This document shows, in pieces, positions 11,250 through 23,080 of a stretch of DNA of 64,000 nucleotides. A program made the position numbers and the translations under genes. The notes beneath the pieces were generated by a model, which was not told where the DNA came from, did no database searches, and saw only the letters and a list, made by a program, of their open reading frames with translations. Each line of letters opens with the position of its first letter. The first letter of the stretch is position 1. Origin of the DNA: Chelonoidis abingdonii (lineage: Eukaryota > Chordata > Testudines > Testudinidae); contig NC_133773.1 of NCBI RefSeq assembly GCF_003597395.2, positions 66,055,388 through 66,119,387 on the forward strand, in the 5' to 3' direction.

Positions 11250-12119
11250 AACTTGAACAAAAAGCTACTGTTGAAGCTATCGTAGCTTCCTACTCAGATT
11301 TGAACCTTAGCGTTCATAAACTGAGAAGCTAGCATGAACCTTCTAAGCTTAATTACCAGCTTAGATCTGATATCGCTGCCACCAGCCAAGGATTCCAGGG
11401 CTTGGCTCCCTTTGGTCTCCCAAAACCTTCTCTGGGGGACCCCAAGACTCAGAAGCCCTGAGTCTTACCACAAAGGGAAATAACCCCCCTCCCCTTGTCT
11501 TCTCTTTACTTCCTCCCCAGGCTTCCCCTCTGTGGGTTATCCTGGAAGATTGCTGTACTTAAACTCCTTGAATTACAAAAACAGAGAGGACAATTCACCT
11601 TCCCCTTCTTCCCGAGGCTGCACAGATTCCACCCTCCGTAAATCAACACAAAGAGAATTTCCTTCCCTTCGTTCCTTGACTACCCAGAGAAAACTCAAAC
11701 AGGTCTTAAAAAGAAAGCTTTATATAAAAAGAAAAAAACCACCAAACATAGTCTCTGTATCAGGTTGACAATACAGGGATCAATTGCTAAAAGAAAAGAA
11801 TAAACAACCTTATTCAGAAAAGAAATACAATTTAAACATTCCGAGCAACTACACACGTGAAAATACAAAAAAAACAACAATAACCTATTGTTTTTACCTT
11901 TGTACTTACAAGCTTGGAAACTGAAGATTAGAAGCTTGAAGATAAAAGATCCCTCTCACACCGAGAAACAGAAAAAGACACAGACCCAAACATCTCCTGC
12001 CCTGAGCTTTTAAAAAATCTCGGTTGGGTCCTGATTGGTCCGCTGGTCAGGTGTTGGTTCCCTTTGTTAACCCTTTACAGGTTAAAGAAACATTAACCCT
12101 TAGCTATCTGTTTATGACA
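11250..12119 (-). mobile_element. LTR of retrotransposon plus leader fragment
   Basis: Read on the minus strand, an LTR starts TGTCATAAACAGATAGC at 12119 and runs to about 11385. A TATATAAAGCTTTC-type promoter and polyA-signal region lies near 11715. The motif TGGTGGCAGCGA, in the primer-binding position, follows at 11384-11373, and roughly 100 bp of leader continues to about 11250. The same family occurs at 36695, 38347 and 60292. No gag, pol or env follows, so this is an LTR plus stub. Whether the family is gypsy- or retrovirus-derived cannot be decided without the internal genes. Confidence 0.82.
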
Positions 12120-12387
12120 GAAGCTTTCCATGATTTGTCTGAAAAACCCAGTATTTTATTGAACTCAGTAGATATCTACCTCGGCAGAAAGAGTTAGAAG
12201 AATCTGGGATTGAACCATGACATGTAAAAAACCAAAACATATGTGACAAACTCCTAGCGCCCCTTCCCTCCCTCCCCCATTTTGTTATAGCTCACTATTT
12301 AAGAACTGTTAATAGTGTTTGGGTGACAGCTGTGTGTGTGTGTATGTGTGTACCATAGTTGTCATCATAAGGTGACATTTGCAGCTA

Positions 12388-12487
12388 GGATGACCAGACA
12401 GCAAGTGTGAAAAATCAGGACAGGAGGTAGGGGGTAATAGGAGCCTATATAAGAAAAAGACCTAAAAATCGGAACATCTGGTCACTC
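12388..12487. mobile_element. 100-bp MITE with TA target sites
   Basis: AGGATGACCAGA at the left end and TCTGGTCACTCT at the right end are near-perfect inverted repeats. TA at 12386-12387 and 12488-12489 flanks them. It is short, non-coding and nearly palindromic, of mariner type by its target site. Confidence 0.78.
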
Positions 12488-12489
12488 TA

Positions 12490-14699
12490 TTTGCAGCATA
12501 CTGAGAAGGTGTTATGCACATGATTAGGCCAGTTTAGGTGTAAAAGTTTTGTTTGCTGGAAGATTGAGAGTAGGCACTCTTGTACTTCCAGTATATGTGC
12601 TTGGGGGGATGGAGGGGTTCTAGTAATTGTAGCACATTCCCTCTAGGCTGTTTTTTCATCTCTTTTAACTTGAGTTGATTACACGTTAAATTGAGTGAGT
12701 TAACCTACACCTTTGCAAATGCTGATTTAGATATTGCACCAGAAGAAAGAAGTGTATTTTACCCTAAAGAAGTTTTGCCCTAAACTTCAACAGCCTTGTT
12801 TTCACTAGGCATCTTAATATAGGTTAAAATATTTTTTTCCCTAGTGAAGACAAAGTAAGGATTAGCACTTAAAGAAGTATTAGCTAACTCAACTTAATGG
12901 GCAATCAGTTAACTAGGTTGAAAAATAGAAACCATACCCCTAGTTTGGAAATAATGCATTTAGTGCAACAGAAGGTAGTTTGGAATTTGTGGTTCCTTAC
13001 CTCCTCCAGATCTTGATGGAAAAGAAAATAAGCTTATACTCCATTTTTATGCCTTAACTTGAAATAAAAAGAATAACTGTCAAGTGGGAAGCTTCGTTCT
13101 TGCTCCTCTATTGATAGTTGGCATTACCCTTGGAAAGAAAAGAGTATGTTTTGCCTTCGCAATAAAGCATTGAATTTCTTAGAAGGAAGCATTTTCATTT
13201 ACTGTAGCAAGCACAAAAAATTCAGCTAGGACAGGAGTTTCACATCCTGCCACAGGGAGGAATGGAAACCAACATTGCTTTGCAAGTTTTGCACATACAG
13301 TAGAGAGGGTAGCTTTTCTTTGGTGTGAGCTGTTGAGGTGAGGGCACACTTCAGCCCAATAATAGTATATTTATGGCATATCTTTGCCCAGTTCTGTAGG
13401 ATGGCAATTCCTGCACCTCATGTGTCAGGATCCTTTAGCACAGTTTAACTAAACTTCTGCATGTTTTTCAGTGGACACTTCTGTATTGGTTTAATCCTGG
13501 CTTTTTTATTTAATGTGCACCGCTAAGCTGGTAGAGGCCAGATATAGGGCTTGTTCACACTGAAGAACCTTTGCCTTTATAGCTGTGCCTGCAGAACCCC
13601 CTAGAGTAGACACAGCATAAGATGGCAGAAAGAATTCTTAAATGTTCTTTTAAATTCAAAATAGGGGTTGGGGTTGGGACTTGAATCATTATAGTCAACT
13701 CAGGTGAAGTTTGCAATCTTGCTGCAGTCATTCAGACATGCCCTGAGTGAATAAAATCCCAGAACCAAAGTGAGAAAATAACTGATGCTTTGTCAGTGCC
13801 TTTGTGCAGTAAGTCTTAGTCCTGGTAGAATATTTAAGTAGCTATGTAAACTGTGATTTTATTTCCAGTGGGAACAGAAGCAAAGCTGGCTCTTCTTGCT
13901 AGCTATATGCATACGCTTCTAATTGGAAAACTGACAGAGAACTGTGTGTCAGGGGAGGGGGGAGGGTATTTATCTCTGAACTTTTTGAAGGCTATAGATG
14001 GCTCAGTCTGCCACCTTGTGGTAATTTGAGTGGTGTTTATATTATGGTTTTGAAAACTAATAGAGAAAACCGACCATTAACTGCACACTTTTTGTTTTTT
14101 ATTGGCTGTAGATTGATCTGTAGAACAGTTTTCAGAAATATGACTTGTTCATTTGGAACAGTTGTGTAAAGCACAGTGTAGTTGAGTTTAGTAGCTGCTT
14201 AACATTAGTAAGATAGGGATTTTGCGCAACTGTTCTGGTCAAATGTTCATGAATGTATGATGTATTTGCATAACATATTTTTGAAGGACAAAATACAGCT
14301 GTTTCAGTGAGAATTATAGTCCTTAATATCTTGGCAGTTATGTATGGAATATCAAAATTGAAAGGGATTTTGATAGCCATCGTTTACATTGTTATTTATA
14401 AAATGACTTCTGTAAGTTCAGTCTAATTCAGAGTTTGTGGAGCTCCTGTACCTTTGTGAATCCATAATGTTAAAAAGACTTCTATACAAATATTTGAAAA
14501 GGAATTTTTAAACACATATCTCATGGATAAAAAGATGAGGTAATGGACACTTACATGGAAGTATTTGAAGTTTTTACTTCCCTCTATCCTCTGGACCACA
14601 GAAATTGGAAATTGAGCTTTTTCTGAGCTAAGTGGAAAACTTTCTGAGGTAGCAGCTGGCTCTTAACAATGCTCTAAGCCTGTTGCCTCCTGGTCAAAC
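12490..14699. other. Intronic stretch with possible MITE relics
   Basis: Mostly featureless AT-rich intron. At about 13547-13617 'gggcttgttcacact' and 'agagtagacacagc' face each other like decayed MITE ends. At about 12640-12960 there are TTAACT-rich blocks resembling another worn MITE. Neither is certain. No coding similarity was found. Confidence 0.35.
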
Positions 14700-14714
14700 A
14701 AGAAAATGGACGGA

Positions 14715-15600
14715 ATTTTTAAGAGACAAGTTGGGTGAGGTAATACCTTTTTCTTGGACCAGCTTCTATGGTGGAAGGGATAAATTTTTGAGCTTCAGAG
14801 TTGTTCTTCAGGTCTGGGAACCAGACTATCTGAGTTACACACAAGTTAGATAAAGTGTTTGTTAAATGTAAAGTTGTTTCAGGTGAGGATGAAATGGATG
14901 AGTTGGTGATATGGTTAGTCAATTTCTGAGTGTTGTATGTTATCGTGTAGATTTTTGAGGCAGGCAGTGATGCAGTCATTGTGAAGAATGTTGGTATGCA
15001 GGGAGATGACCTCCATGGTGGCAAGCATGGTGTTTTGGGGGAGGCTGTTGATGTAGAGTTTCTGGATGAAGTTTGTAGAGTCTTAGAGGAAGCTGGCCTT
15101 TTCCAAGTATTCCTTCAGTAAGAGTGCTGTCAGGTATGATGGGTCTGCCTGAGTTTCCTTGTTTGGGTTTCTTGGGAAGCATGTAGAAGTTGTAGGGGAT
15201 GAGGTTGTAGAGTTTCTCTGGAAGGAGTTTGGGGAAGGATTTGATGGTATCCTTAAATTACTGGGTGAACTGTGGTGTGGGGTTGTATATGAGTTCTTTA
15301 TAGTTGGTGTAAAAACAATGAAGAGTCCGGTCGCACCTTAAAGACTAACATTTATTTGGGCATAAGCTTTCATGGGTGAAAAACCCACTTCTTCAGATGC
15401 ATGGAGTCAGAATGTTGTCTCCTGGCCTTTATGACACAGTCATCACAGTTAAGGACTGCAATGACACTCCCTTTGTCTGCTGATTTGATTGCTATCTGGT
15501 GATTGAAGTTCAGAGACTGTATAGTTAGCCTCTTGTTGGTGAGAGATTGTAGTGGATGTAATGTTTGATGAGGATTTTACAGTTAATTTTTTTCTGAATT
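14715..15600 (-). mobile_element. Penelope-like retroelement remnant
   Basis: On the minus strand, conceptual translation gives ADKGSVIAVL (about 15478), then a KELIYNPTPQFTQ stretch (about 15290), MLPKKPKQGNSGRPII with DSTLTEGILG (from about 15182), and SLHTNI (about 15006). This order matches the Penelope-like RT, in which LPK-h-HK-x-GRPI is followed by a SLYTNIP motif. The element ends in the tail near 14740 shared with 10215-10270. The final aspartates of the RT are lost and stops interrupt the frame. Penelope-like elements use target-primed reverse transcription, some with a GIY-YIG endonuclease, which I did not find here. Confidence 0.75.
15311..15405 (-). repeat. Penelope-type tail repeat inserted in Penelope-like element
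   Basis: On the minus strand this is a short abundant reptilian tail repeat: 'gaagaagtgggttttt', 'caaataaatgttagtctt', 'taaggtgc'. It lies between the ADKG and LPK motifs of the surrounding RT and breaks the frame there, so it looks like a later insertion of a related tail. A second copy is at 29135-29217. Confidence 0.6.
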
Positions 15601-16885
15601 TTTGAAGTTATAACTTCGTTTTTCTACTGTTAGCACTGCAATGATCTCAACCACACACAAGTGTACAGAGTATATATTGATAACAGATAGAAATGTATTC
15701 AGCCTCATGTCTGGCTCCACTGAATCATTATACAAATTGTAGCATTCTATGGGTTTAACAGAGCTTGACCAGTTAAGGGAGGATATTGTGAGAAGCTTTT
15801 GCTTTTTTACTTGATTTTCTTTGTGAATGCCAGGGGGAGCTATTTCCTATTAACAGCTTTGGTCTCTTGAAAGACAGTCCTTTTAAAATAGGTAACAGCG
15901 GTGTTGCAAGGAATTGGTCATGCAATGGTGTTAAATCAAGCATCAGCTGAAATTCGTGTTCAATAGTTCGTTTTGTTTTCATAGGATTCTGCTGCTTGGA
16001 GGTACTGGCTATTTCATTCCTGCTTTTTTTTTCACTTGCCAAAATGTAGACAATTTTCAGACCCCCCTGATTGTGGGCTGTCTCTGCATTTTCTCGTTTT
16101 TCTCTTGTTGCCCCAGACAGCAGCCATCATTGTGGTGCCATGTAAATATGGCTTCTGCACCATCAAGTGTAAATTTGTGAAGCAAAAATTCCCCCCCAAT
16201 CCTCAAATTAATGAGAAATTAGGAGGATTGAGCACTAAGTCCGTCCTTTTATTTGTGAAGTGAGAAAATTTACTGCTGAAATTGCAGAGACAAATCTTTG
16301 GAACTTCCCCTTCATGCTATATATTTCTCAAGTTTAGGTTTACACTTAAATGTCAGTGTTTTTCAATTTATTCTTTCAATAATCTTATCAGCCTGCATTT
16401 TTTTTTCTTCAGCTATGCCATGCTGACCTTTACAGCCTCTTTGGAGCCTTGTTGTTTTTCTGTAAATCTGTTTAATTTCTTACTACGCTCCAAGTACCTT
16501 CAGAATGTGGTAGGCAATGGTGCTCTAAATATAAATTCCTTTTTAAAATCTCTGTCTCACTTTAGTTGTCTTTTCTTCTTTTGGAAAGAAACTACCATCC
16601 AGTAAGTGTTAACAGTTCTGATTTTGATTTGGTAAATACCTAAGTAAAATTCCACTTTTAAAAAGTCATCCACCTTTTAAAAAAATCTTAATTTTAATCT
16701 ATCGTGATGGCTTTAATACAGGTCTTGACTTTGACCTTTAGTTAAAATAGGATTCTTAGAATATCTCTGAATTTTGTGGAGAGATTTCTGTTGCCATTTT
16801 AATTTATTATGACACATCTTGTCAGCACATCATTTTAATGTTAGCTTCTGCTAGGAGCTTGTAGGGGTCGGGGGAGAAGATGAAG
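15601..16885. other. Intronic stretch, nothing recognised
   Basis: AT-rich. The open frames at 15773-16605 were inspected on both strands and show neither splice-bounded exons nor transposon motifs. Confidence 0.5.
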
Positions 16886-17900
16886 TTGGTGGGAAACATC
16901 CATTCTCATTCTCATGGACCTCTCAGCAGCATTTGACCATGAGGTACTGCTGATCCCAATTGAGAGATTTGGCAGTGGTCTGGATAAATGTGCTAAGCTG
17001 CTCTGAGTCCCACTCAAAGAGCAGTAATAGGAAACTGGATGTGTAGCACTAGATTCTTCACTTGTGGAATTTCACAAGGATCAGTAGCTCTCTAGTCTTA
17101 TTCAGCATCTGCATGCAGCCACTAGGTGAACTGATAAGATGAGGTGGACTCAAGTGTCAGCAGAATATAGGTATGAGAGAGCTCTACACATCTTTCAGCA
17201 CATGTGATCATACTGCTACCACAAAGATGGACCATTGCTTAGATGAGGTCCTGCTTATAGATGGAGAACAGCTGGTGGAAGCCCAACCAAAGTAAGGCAG
17301 AGATTATGCTGGGGGTAGAAGAAAGCCCTCTGGTTGACCTGAGAATCTATCTCATCCTGGTGGATGATGACCTGGCCTCGGTTATACACTTCCATCAACT
17401 CGCATCTGGACTATAGCAATGCAGTACACCTGGTCATGAAACCATCAGCCTGAAGAAAACTCCAGCTGCTACAGAATTCTGCAGCACATCTCAGCAACAT
17501 GAGCTACTGTGAGCGCATCAATCCTGTTCTGTCTCTGCAGTGCCTTTCCGTAGAATACTGAGTCAAGTTTAAGGTTCCAGCATTTTATCTTAAAATTGGT
17601 CAGTGACCTGGGCACAGCATATCTAAAAGATGACCTAAAACTCTGGGATGAAAACTCTGGTAAACAGCTCTGCTCCTTAAGCACAATGGAACTGGTTACC
17701 ATAAGAACAAAAGCAGGAGACAGACCTTTGCAGGAGACAGACCTTTCTCAGAGCAGTCCAAGACAGGAACAAGTCCCACAGGAACTAAGGACCATCCAAA
17801 ACCTTGCATCTTATACTCCAAGTGCAAGGCATATTTCTGCAACCTTGCATTCTCAAAAATACATTGCAGCATGTACATTAATTTAAAAAAAACCAAACCT
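16886..17900 (+). mobile_element. L3/CR1-like LINE ORF2 remnant
   Basis: Broken translation gives MDLSAAFDHEVLL (about 16914, the family's LDLSAAFDTxDH RT motif with a short deletion), LFSICMQPLGELIR (about 17100), LQLLQNSAAHLSN (about 17461) and VSDLGTAYLKDDL (about 17600). It is followed by an AGDRPLQETD-like C-terminal stretch. This order is that of the reverse transcriptase and C-terminus of L3/CR1-type LINEs. Frameshifts and stops throughout indicate an ancient copy. Confidence 0.78.
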
Positions 17901-19220
17901 GCCACCAAACACTACACTGTATGCACAATTTTTCCCTTGGAGAGAATATGAACCACGTGTGATAAATGGTAGTCATGTTGCTTAATGCAGTTCTGGAGGG
18001 CACTTGGATTCAACAGCGTTGAGGGTGGCATAAGAATCTTTATAGAGTAGAAGGTTGACGAGCAAGTCCTAGGAGCTAGTAAATACTGTTGGAATTCCGT
18101 GGCTTACTCATGTATCTCACTGGGTTTCTTCAGCCTATTATCTCTCCCTTTTCTTAATGATTTTTCTCAGTAGGAATATTGATTTTTTCACGTTAGTACT
18201 AATTTAGCTCCAGGGGATCATCCTTTTTTGTCCAGTGTCTCAAACATTGAGTGTAATTACTGTTCTACTTTCTTCGATGCACAATTTTGGTTTAAACAAA
18301 TGTGATGGTAATACTTGTATGCTTTTGTGTTTTTATTAGTACTTATTTTTTCATCTCATATCTAAAAATATATTAGAGAAAATTTCACCTGTCTGACATC
18401 TAAGACTTGAATACATTTTTAAGTTTTTCACCAAGATACTATGCATGGCATTAATTCCGTATGTTTCTGTAGAAAACTGTAATGCTTCTCCACGTTGCAA
18501 CTGACTAAAAACAACAAAAACTTCTCCATGTCCACACATTACATATTGATGACTTATCACCTGTTTAATATAGTCTTTTGCAATGAGCTAGCTGGAAATG
18601 TGGTTTTGATGTTGACTGATTATCAACTGTTTACTTTAGAGAAGAAATCTTACTTTTGCACTTCCTTTCTATAGTTGAAGCTATGTCTGCCATGACCTCA
18701 AGTAGCAAGCTTCTGTTATGGTTTTCTTAAAAAGAGCAGATAAGCAATTGTCCCCTATGACTAAGTTCCATTTAAAAAGTGGACAATTACAACAATATCA
18801 AACCCTCTACCAAAGTTACATAGTGCCAAATGTGGCATGGAATGAGCCTGAAAGAAGTATCCTCGGATGTACTGGTTTTTAGAGGATGACAATTAGGATA
18901 TGATCCAAATTTTGTAATTTCAGGCTGGTATTCCTGTAGTAAAATCTTGGCACGTTTAATAGCTTTTTATCTTCTTAGACATTACTGTTTTAGTGAATTG
19001 GATATCTGAGGGCTATGGTAATTCATTTGGTAGATCCTCTCATTGGCCTGGCTTTCAAGCTTTCTCACATAATTAGGATTGTAACTCTGCTTTCTCATAT
19101 AGTGGTGTTTATTTTTAGAAACACTAAGAAGTGGGTTGGGATGAAAAGAAGAATATTGGGCATGAGGTTAACATTTTTTTTTTTTAAAGTGTTGATTCCC
19201 TCCCCCCCCCAAAACACTCA
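17901..19220. other. Intronic stretch, nothing recognised
   Basis: AT-rich intron. A T run and a C run at about 19171-19210 precede the MITE. No exon or repeat family was recognised. Confidence 0.5.
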
Positions 19221-19467
19221 GGCTATGTCTACACTACAGCTTTTGTCGGCAGAATTTGTCACTCGGGGTGTGAATAAACCACCCCCTGAGGGACATAAGT
19301 TACAGTGACATAAGCAGCAGTGTGGGCAGCTTCTCCTGTTGACATAGCTTCTGCCCTTCATGGAGGTGGTTTTATTATGCTGACAGGAGAGTTCTCTCCT
19401 ATCGGCATATAGTGTCTTCACCAGATATACTGGAGCTGCGCTGCAGTGCTGTACGTGTAGATATGCC
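19221..19467. mobile_element. Harbinger-like MITE
   Basis: GGCTATGTCTACACTAC at the left end and GTAGATATGCC at the right end form inverted repeats of the class seen in reptilian Harbinger MITEs. The flanking trinucleotides TCA and TTC are degraded from the usual TWA duplication. The 247-bp interior is non-coding. Confidence 0.65.
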
Positions 19468-19929
19468 TTCCATTGTAGATACTCAGTTTTCCTGAGCCTG
19501 CTTTCATGAAAGAAATGAAGGTCCTAAAATACCTCGATAGAAGGAAGCAGAGAAATTGTGATATTAGTTGAATTATTAAATGAAAACAGCCAACTAAAAT
19601 CAAGGGACAGACTTCTGTCTTTTATAGTCAAATCAAAGACAAGAAGAACCACAGCAAAAACATAAAGATTTTCTTTTTGTTTATACTTTTAATGATGTTG
19701 AAAGCATGCTTGTATATAACGTTCCATTAAAAGTTTCTTGTATGTAAATGCAGAACACTAACAAAACTTTCATGCTCTGTCTAATGTAAACATACTATTT
19801 GAAACATGTATTTGTAATATTTCTAGCAAACTCAGTAGAAAACTGTTGGGAGCGCTGTAAAGATGGTAACAATTTTGATACCGTATGCTGATACAAGAAG
19901 CATAATAAATGTTTTCTGTCTGTTTGCAG

Positions 19930-20000
19930 GATTTGGAGATAGTGTATTCCTATTTACATGGAATGGAAGCCTTGTCTAATCTGAGGGAACACCAGCTCAG
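19930..20000 (+). CDS. RAPGEF2: RAPGEF2 coding exon A (N-terminal)
   Basis: A 71-nt exon preceded by a pyrimidine-rich tract ending in AG (19928-19929) and followed by GTATGG. It reads from codon position 1 as 23 residues beginning DLEIVYSYLHGMEALSNLR, then ends with two bases of a split arginine codon completed by the exon at 31106. The peptide matches my recollection of the N-terminal region of RAPGEF2 (PDZ-GEF1), a membrane-associated guanine-nucleotide exchange factor that activates Rap1/Rap2 in adhesion, junction and neuronal signalling. The stretch lies just before the first cyclic-nucleotide-binding-like domain. The paralogue RAPGEF6 has a related but different sequence here and fits the combined three exons less well. 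Upstream coding exons were not found in the window. Splicing was inferred from consensus sites and in-frame joining, not transcripts. Confidence 0.95.
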
Positions 20001-20930
20001 GTATGGTATTTTAACGCTAATATTATGTTACTTACGTGCTAAAGAGGCATCTGTTAGTGGTGAATTAGAGAATATTTTTTACCCAGATGTCATGGTGATA
20101 AATATCTTAATATTTGTAATAATACTTGATTTCTTTTATCTTATAAACTTGGCAGTAATAATGCAGATTTTTAATTTGCTACTTATCAGTGTGATCAGCT
20201 GTAAATATAGAGTTTTTAAAACCAGAGTAACAAACTTTTGTAGAAAATTGGTTGCTAGATTTTTACCACCACTCGTATGTTTTAGTTAAAAAATAAATAA
20301 ATTCAGTTTATATGAAATATTACAGTGAATAATTTTAGATTAAATACTACCAGAAATTTTAACTTGTATTAGAGGCAGAGCTGACAGTGCCAACTTATAG
20401 CTAAGGTTGTTTAATGCTTTCCATTTTAAGACCCTGTTCTCAATTGGCTGTAACTTTACTAAACTTAAACTATTTAAGATGAAATTTTCCATGCCAGGTA
20501 TCTGGCTCAGGTTGAATTTTTTTTGGACTGCTTCAGGCAAAATGCTTGAACTGCTTCTGAGTGTGAAGTTGAGGAAAAAGAAGCTTTTTCCTAATATTAC
20601 ACTCCTACAGCTATTTTAGGAAGCTGTAGCGCCTCCATGTTTTTGAGAAGGGACTTGAAATTGCATGAGGTTTGCCCTGTTTTCAGAGGTACGATTTGCT
20701 GTCCCAATGAAAATCTACCCAAATTTGGCTGACTTAAGACTCCGAAAATTGTTGTTTGTATACAAGTAGTACTGGTTTGTTAGAGAATGTCAGCAAACTT
20801 CTGTGAACATTGTCTCCGCTGAGTATGCTCCACCTGAACAGAGCTCTGTGCTAACCACACTGAGTGAGCTCCAACATGTGTCTGGACAGAGCTTTTCATG
20901 CAGTTGGTTCTGGCTGAGGAGGACCTCTTT
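20001..20930. other. Start of RAPGEF2 intron A-B, nothing recognised
   Basis: Intron sequence directly after the GTATGG donor. The open frame that spans exon A simply reads through into it. No repeat was identified with confidence, although 'aaattttccatgccaggtat' near 20480 has the feel of an old conserved interspersed repeat. Confidence 0.5.
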
Positions 20931-21389
20931 ACTCCTGGGGCAAAATATTTAAAAAAAAAATAATTCTGCACAAAATATTTTAAAATTCTGCAAATTTTAA
21001 TTGTCAAAATAACACTACATAATCAGGCCAGTTTCAATTGTTTTGGTAATTTATCTCAAAATACCTGTCAGCAAGTATGTTTGTAATAATACAGAGACGC
21101 TCACAAATTCCCCCAGGAATAGAAAGTTAAGGAAACCCCTATGACAACCCAGGTCCTGTTCTCCCCTCCCCGAGCCCAGCCCAGCTATGGCCCCCATTTG
21201 CCTCGATACCTGCACTCCCTCCCTCCAGAGCCCAGACACCCACCTCCCCTCGACCTCTCAGAGTCTCGGGATCCAGAGGGAGAAACAGCCTGATGCTCAG
21301 TCCCAGATTTGCATGGAGTTTTCTTGCATGCCGCTGTTTCCTTCTGTCAGAGCATGTGGGGAATTGCAGCTGCCGGGAACCCTCTAGCT

Positions 21390-22530
21390 CAGTGGTCTCC
21401 AAACTGGGATGCGTATACCCCAGGGGGTGCGCAAGACAATCCATTGGGGGGCGCAGCAGGAGGAGCACTGCCAGGGGCGGGGAGAGGGCGGCAGGAGGAG
21501 GGAGGGAACGAGCGAGCCAGGAAGCTGCCCCACCACTCCCCTGCAGGCAGGGCTACCGGGAACGCAGGGGCTTTAGGGGCTGCAGGGCCGTGGGCTAAGG
21601 GGCCCCGGGGCCCTGGCCTGCAGCTCTAAAGCCCCTTTCAGAATGCAGCCCTGAGTCCTCCGGCCCGTGGAGGAGCAGGGGCAGCCGCACAGCCAACAGT
21701 GGGAAAGAACGGTGCTTTCTCCTTCAAAGCTGGCCGGAGAGAAGCGGCACTTTGAAGGGGAAAGCTGTGCTTCTCTCCGGCTCCTGGCTGTGCGGCTGCC
21801 CCTGCTCCTCCTGAGTCCTCCAGTCCGTGCTCGCAAGGCCTCATTCCAAAAGAAGCTTTAGGGCTGCAGGCCAGGGACCCTGGGTCCCCTTAGCCCAGGG
21901 CCCTGCAGCCCCTAAAGCCACTGCATTCCGAGTGGCCCTGCCTGCTGGGGGTGGTGCAGGGGAGGAGCTCCCAGAATTATGGCTCCCAGAATTGCGGCCG
22001 TGGGGGTGGTGCTGTGCTGTGCAGAGCCACCTGCACACTCCCTGCACCAAACAGGAGCTGCCCCAGGTAAGTGCTCTGCACCTCCTGCCTGCCCCAGCCC
22101 TGAGCCGCCTCCTGCACCGCCTGAGCGCCCTCCCGCACCCTAACTCCCTCCCAGACCCTGTAACCCCCCAAGCCACCTCCTGCACCCTAACCCTAATCTA
22201 GGCTTTTGAATTGCTGTATCACAAAGTGTTAAAACAAGATTTTCAGAAATAATGAAGCATATTCAATCACATTGCTCTCACTAAAAATATTATTAATAAT
22301 AATTTTTTTTGTGAGAGCAAAAAGGGTTTTCGTACTGTTAATAAATAAAATACAATAAAAAATATTGTTTTTCATCTTTATCTCATCCTTTTTTAATTTC
22401 TATTTTTATATGTTTTATAATGTACACAATATATTAGTGTAGTAGTACATGTATATAATTTATACATAAATATACATATATTGGGGTGCGTGCTCAAAAT
22501 TTTTTTACTGATGGGGTCCATGGTCAAAAA
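21390..22530. mobile_element. hAT-like element nested in 20931-22605
   Basis: It starts CAGTGGTCTCCAAACTGGG, a hAT-type terminus, followed by 'gcaagacaatccattggggg'. The right side carries 'ggggtgcgtgctcaaaat' and 'actgatggggtcca', the subterminal sequence expected before a matching terminus. The final inverted repeat itself is missing, so the right end was deleted. It contains a GC-rich core with a long palindrome. Confidence 0.62.
21521..21970. repeat. Long inverted repeat, arms about 210 bp
   Basis: The left arm (about 21521-21730) contains 'aggggctttaggggctgcag', 'ggcctgcag' and 'gcaggggcagccgcacagcc'. The right arm (about 21750-21970) contains their reverse complements in mirrored order. 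The centre lies near 21740 with a loop of about 20 bp flanked by 'ccttcaaag' and 'ctttgaagg'. The arms are imperfect, with small indels. Confidence 0.82.
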
Positions 22531-22613
22531 AGCATATTCTGCACACACAGCATAAATTTCTGCAAAATTCTGCATTGTGCAGTGGCACAGAATTCCTTCA
22601 GGAGTACCTTTTT

Positions 22614-23080
22614 GTTGCTGGAAATGAGAACAGGGAGACTCCTGTGCTGTTAGTGCTCCTCATGCTGGAATACAGGCAATTTGGAGGAGGAGGAAAGGAA
22701 GTATCCCTATATGAATGCAGAAGGGTGAGGGGCAGAGAGGACAGGGAAGGAGGAGACAAGAGCACGGAGTTGGGGGGGAAGAGTGCAGGCTTGGTGGTTG
22801 GACCAGGAGCAAGGGCGGAGTCAGGGATAGAATGAAAGGTTCAACACAGACAACTTGGAGGAGGATAGAAGCAGAGAAGACGGACAGAAACTGACAGGCT
22901 GGGTATTTAGGGAACATGGTAGGGGATGGGTTATAAGCGGACAGGTTTTTGGGGTCAGGGCAGAAGTATATATAACTACTAAAGCATACTTCCCTCCAGT
23001 ATCTGGAATAGAACTCAAGATTCTCCAGTTCCAACATTTCTCATTTCCCAGTAGGTCTCATAATGTTTGATGATAGTGTC
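22614..23080. other. Intronic stretch, purine-rich, nothing recognised
   Basis: An A/G-rich segment at about 22680-22870 gives overlapping frames on both strands, which look like composition artefacts. No gene or repeat family was recognised. Confidence 0.5.

Larger units (their letters stand above)
20931..22605. mobile_element. hAT-like element, outer layer of nested pair
   Basis: ACTCCTGGGGCAAAAT at the left pairs with the right end GAATTCCTTCAGGAGT. Direct repeats ACCTCTTT (20923-20930) and ACCTTTTT (22606-22613), 7 of 8 matching, fit a hAT target duplication. The outer element consists of 20931-21389 and about 22531-22605. The middle is occupied by a second transposon. The outer arms are rich in 'attctgca' blocks. 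Confidence 0.72.

Noticed and set aside
15773..16605. Several open frames on both strands as exons of a second gene
   Set aside because: No paired splice sites and no family resemblance. Peptides are rich in F/L/S as expected for AT-rich DNA.
19909..20289. 126-codon open frame starting before exon A as a complete small gene
   Set aside because: Only 19930-20000 is coding. The frame starts upstream of the AG acceptor and reads through the GTATGG donor into intron.
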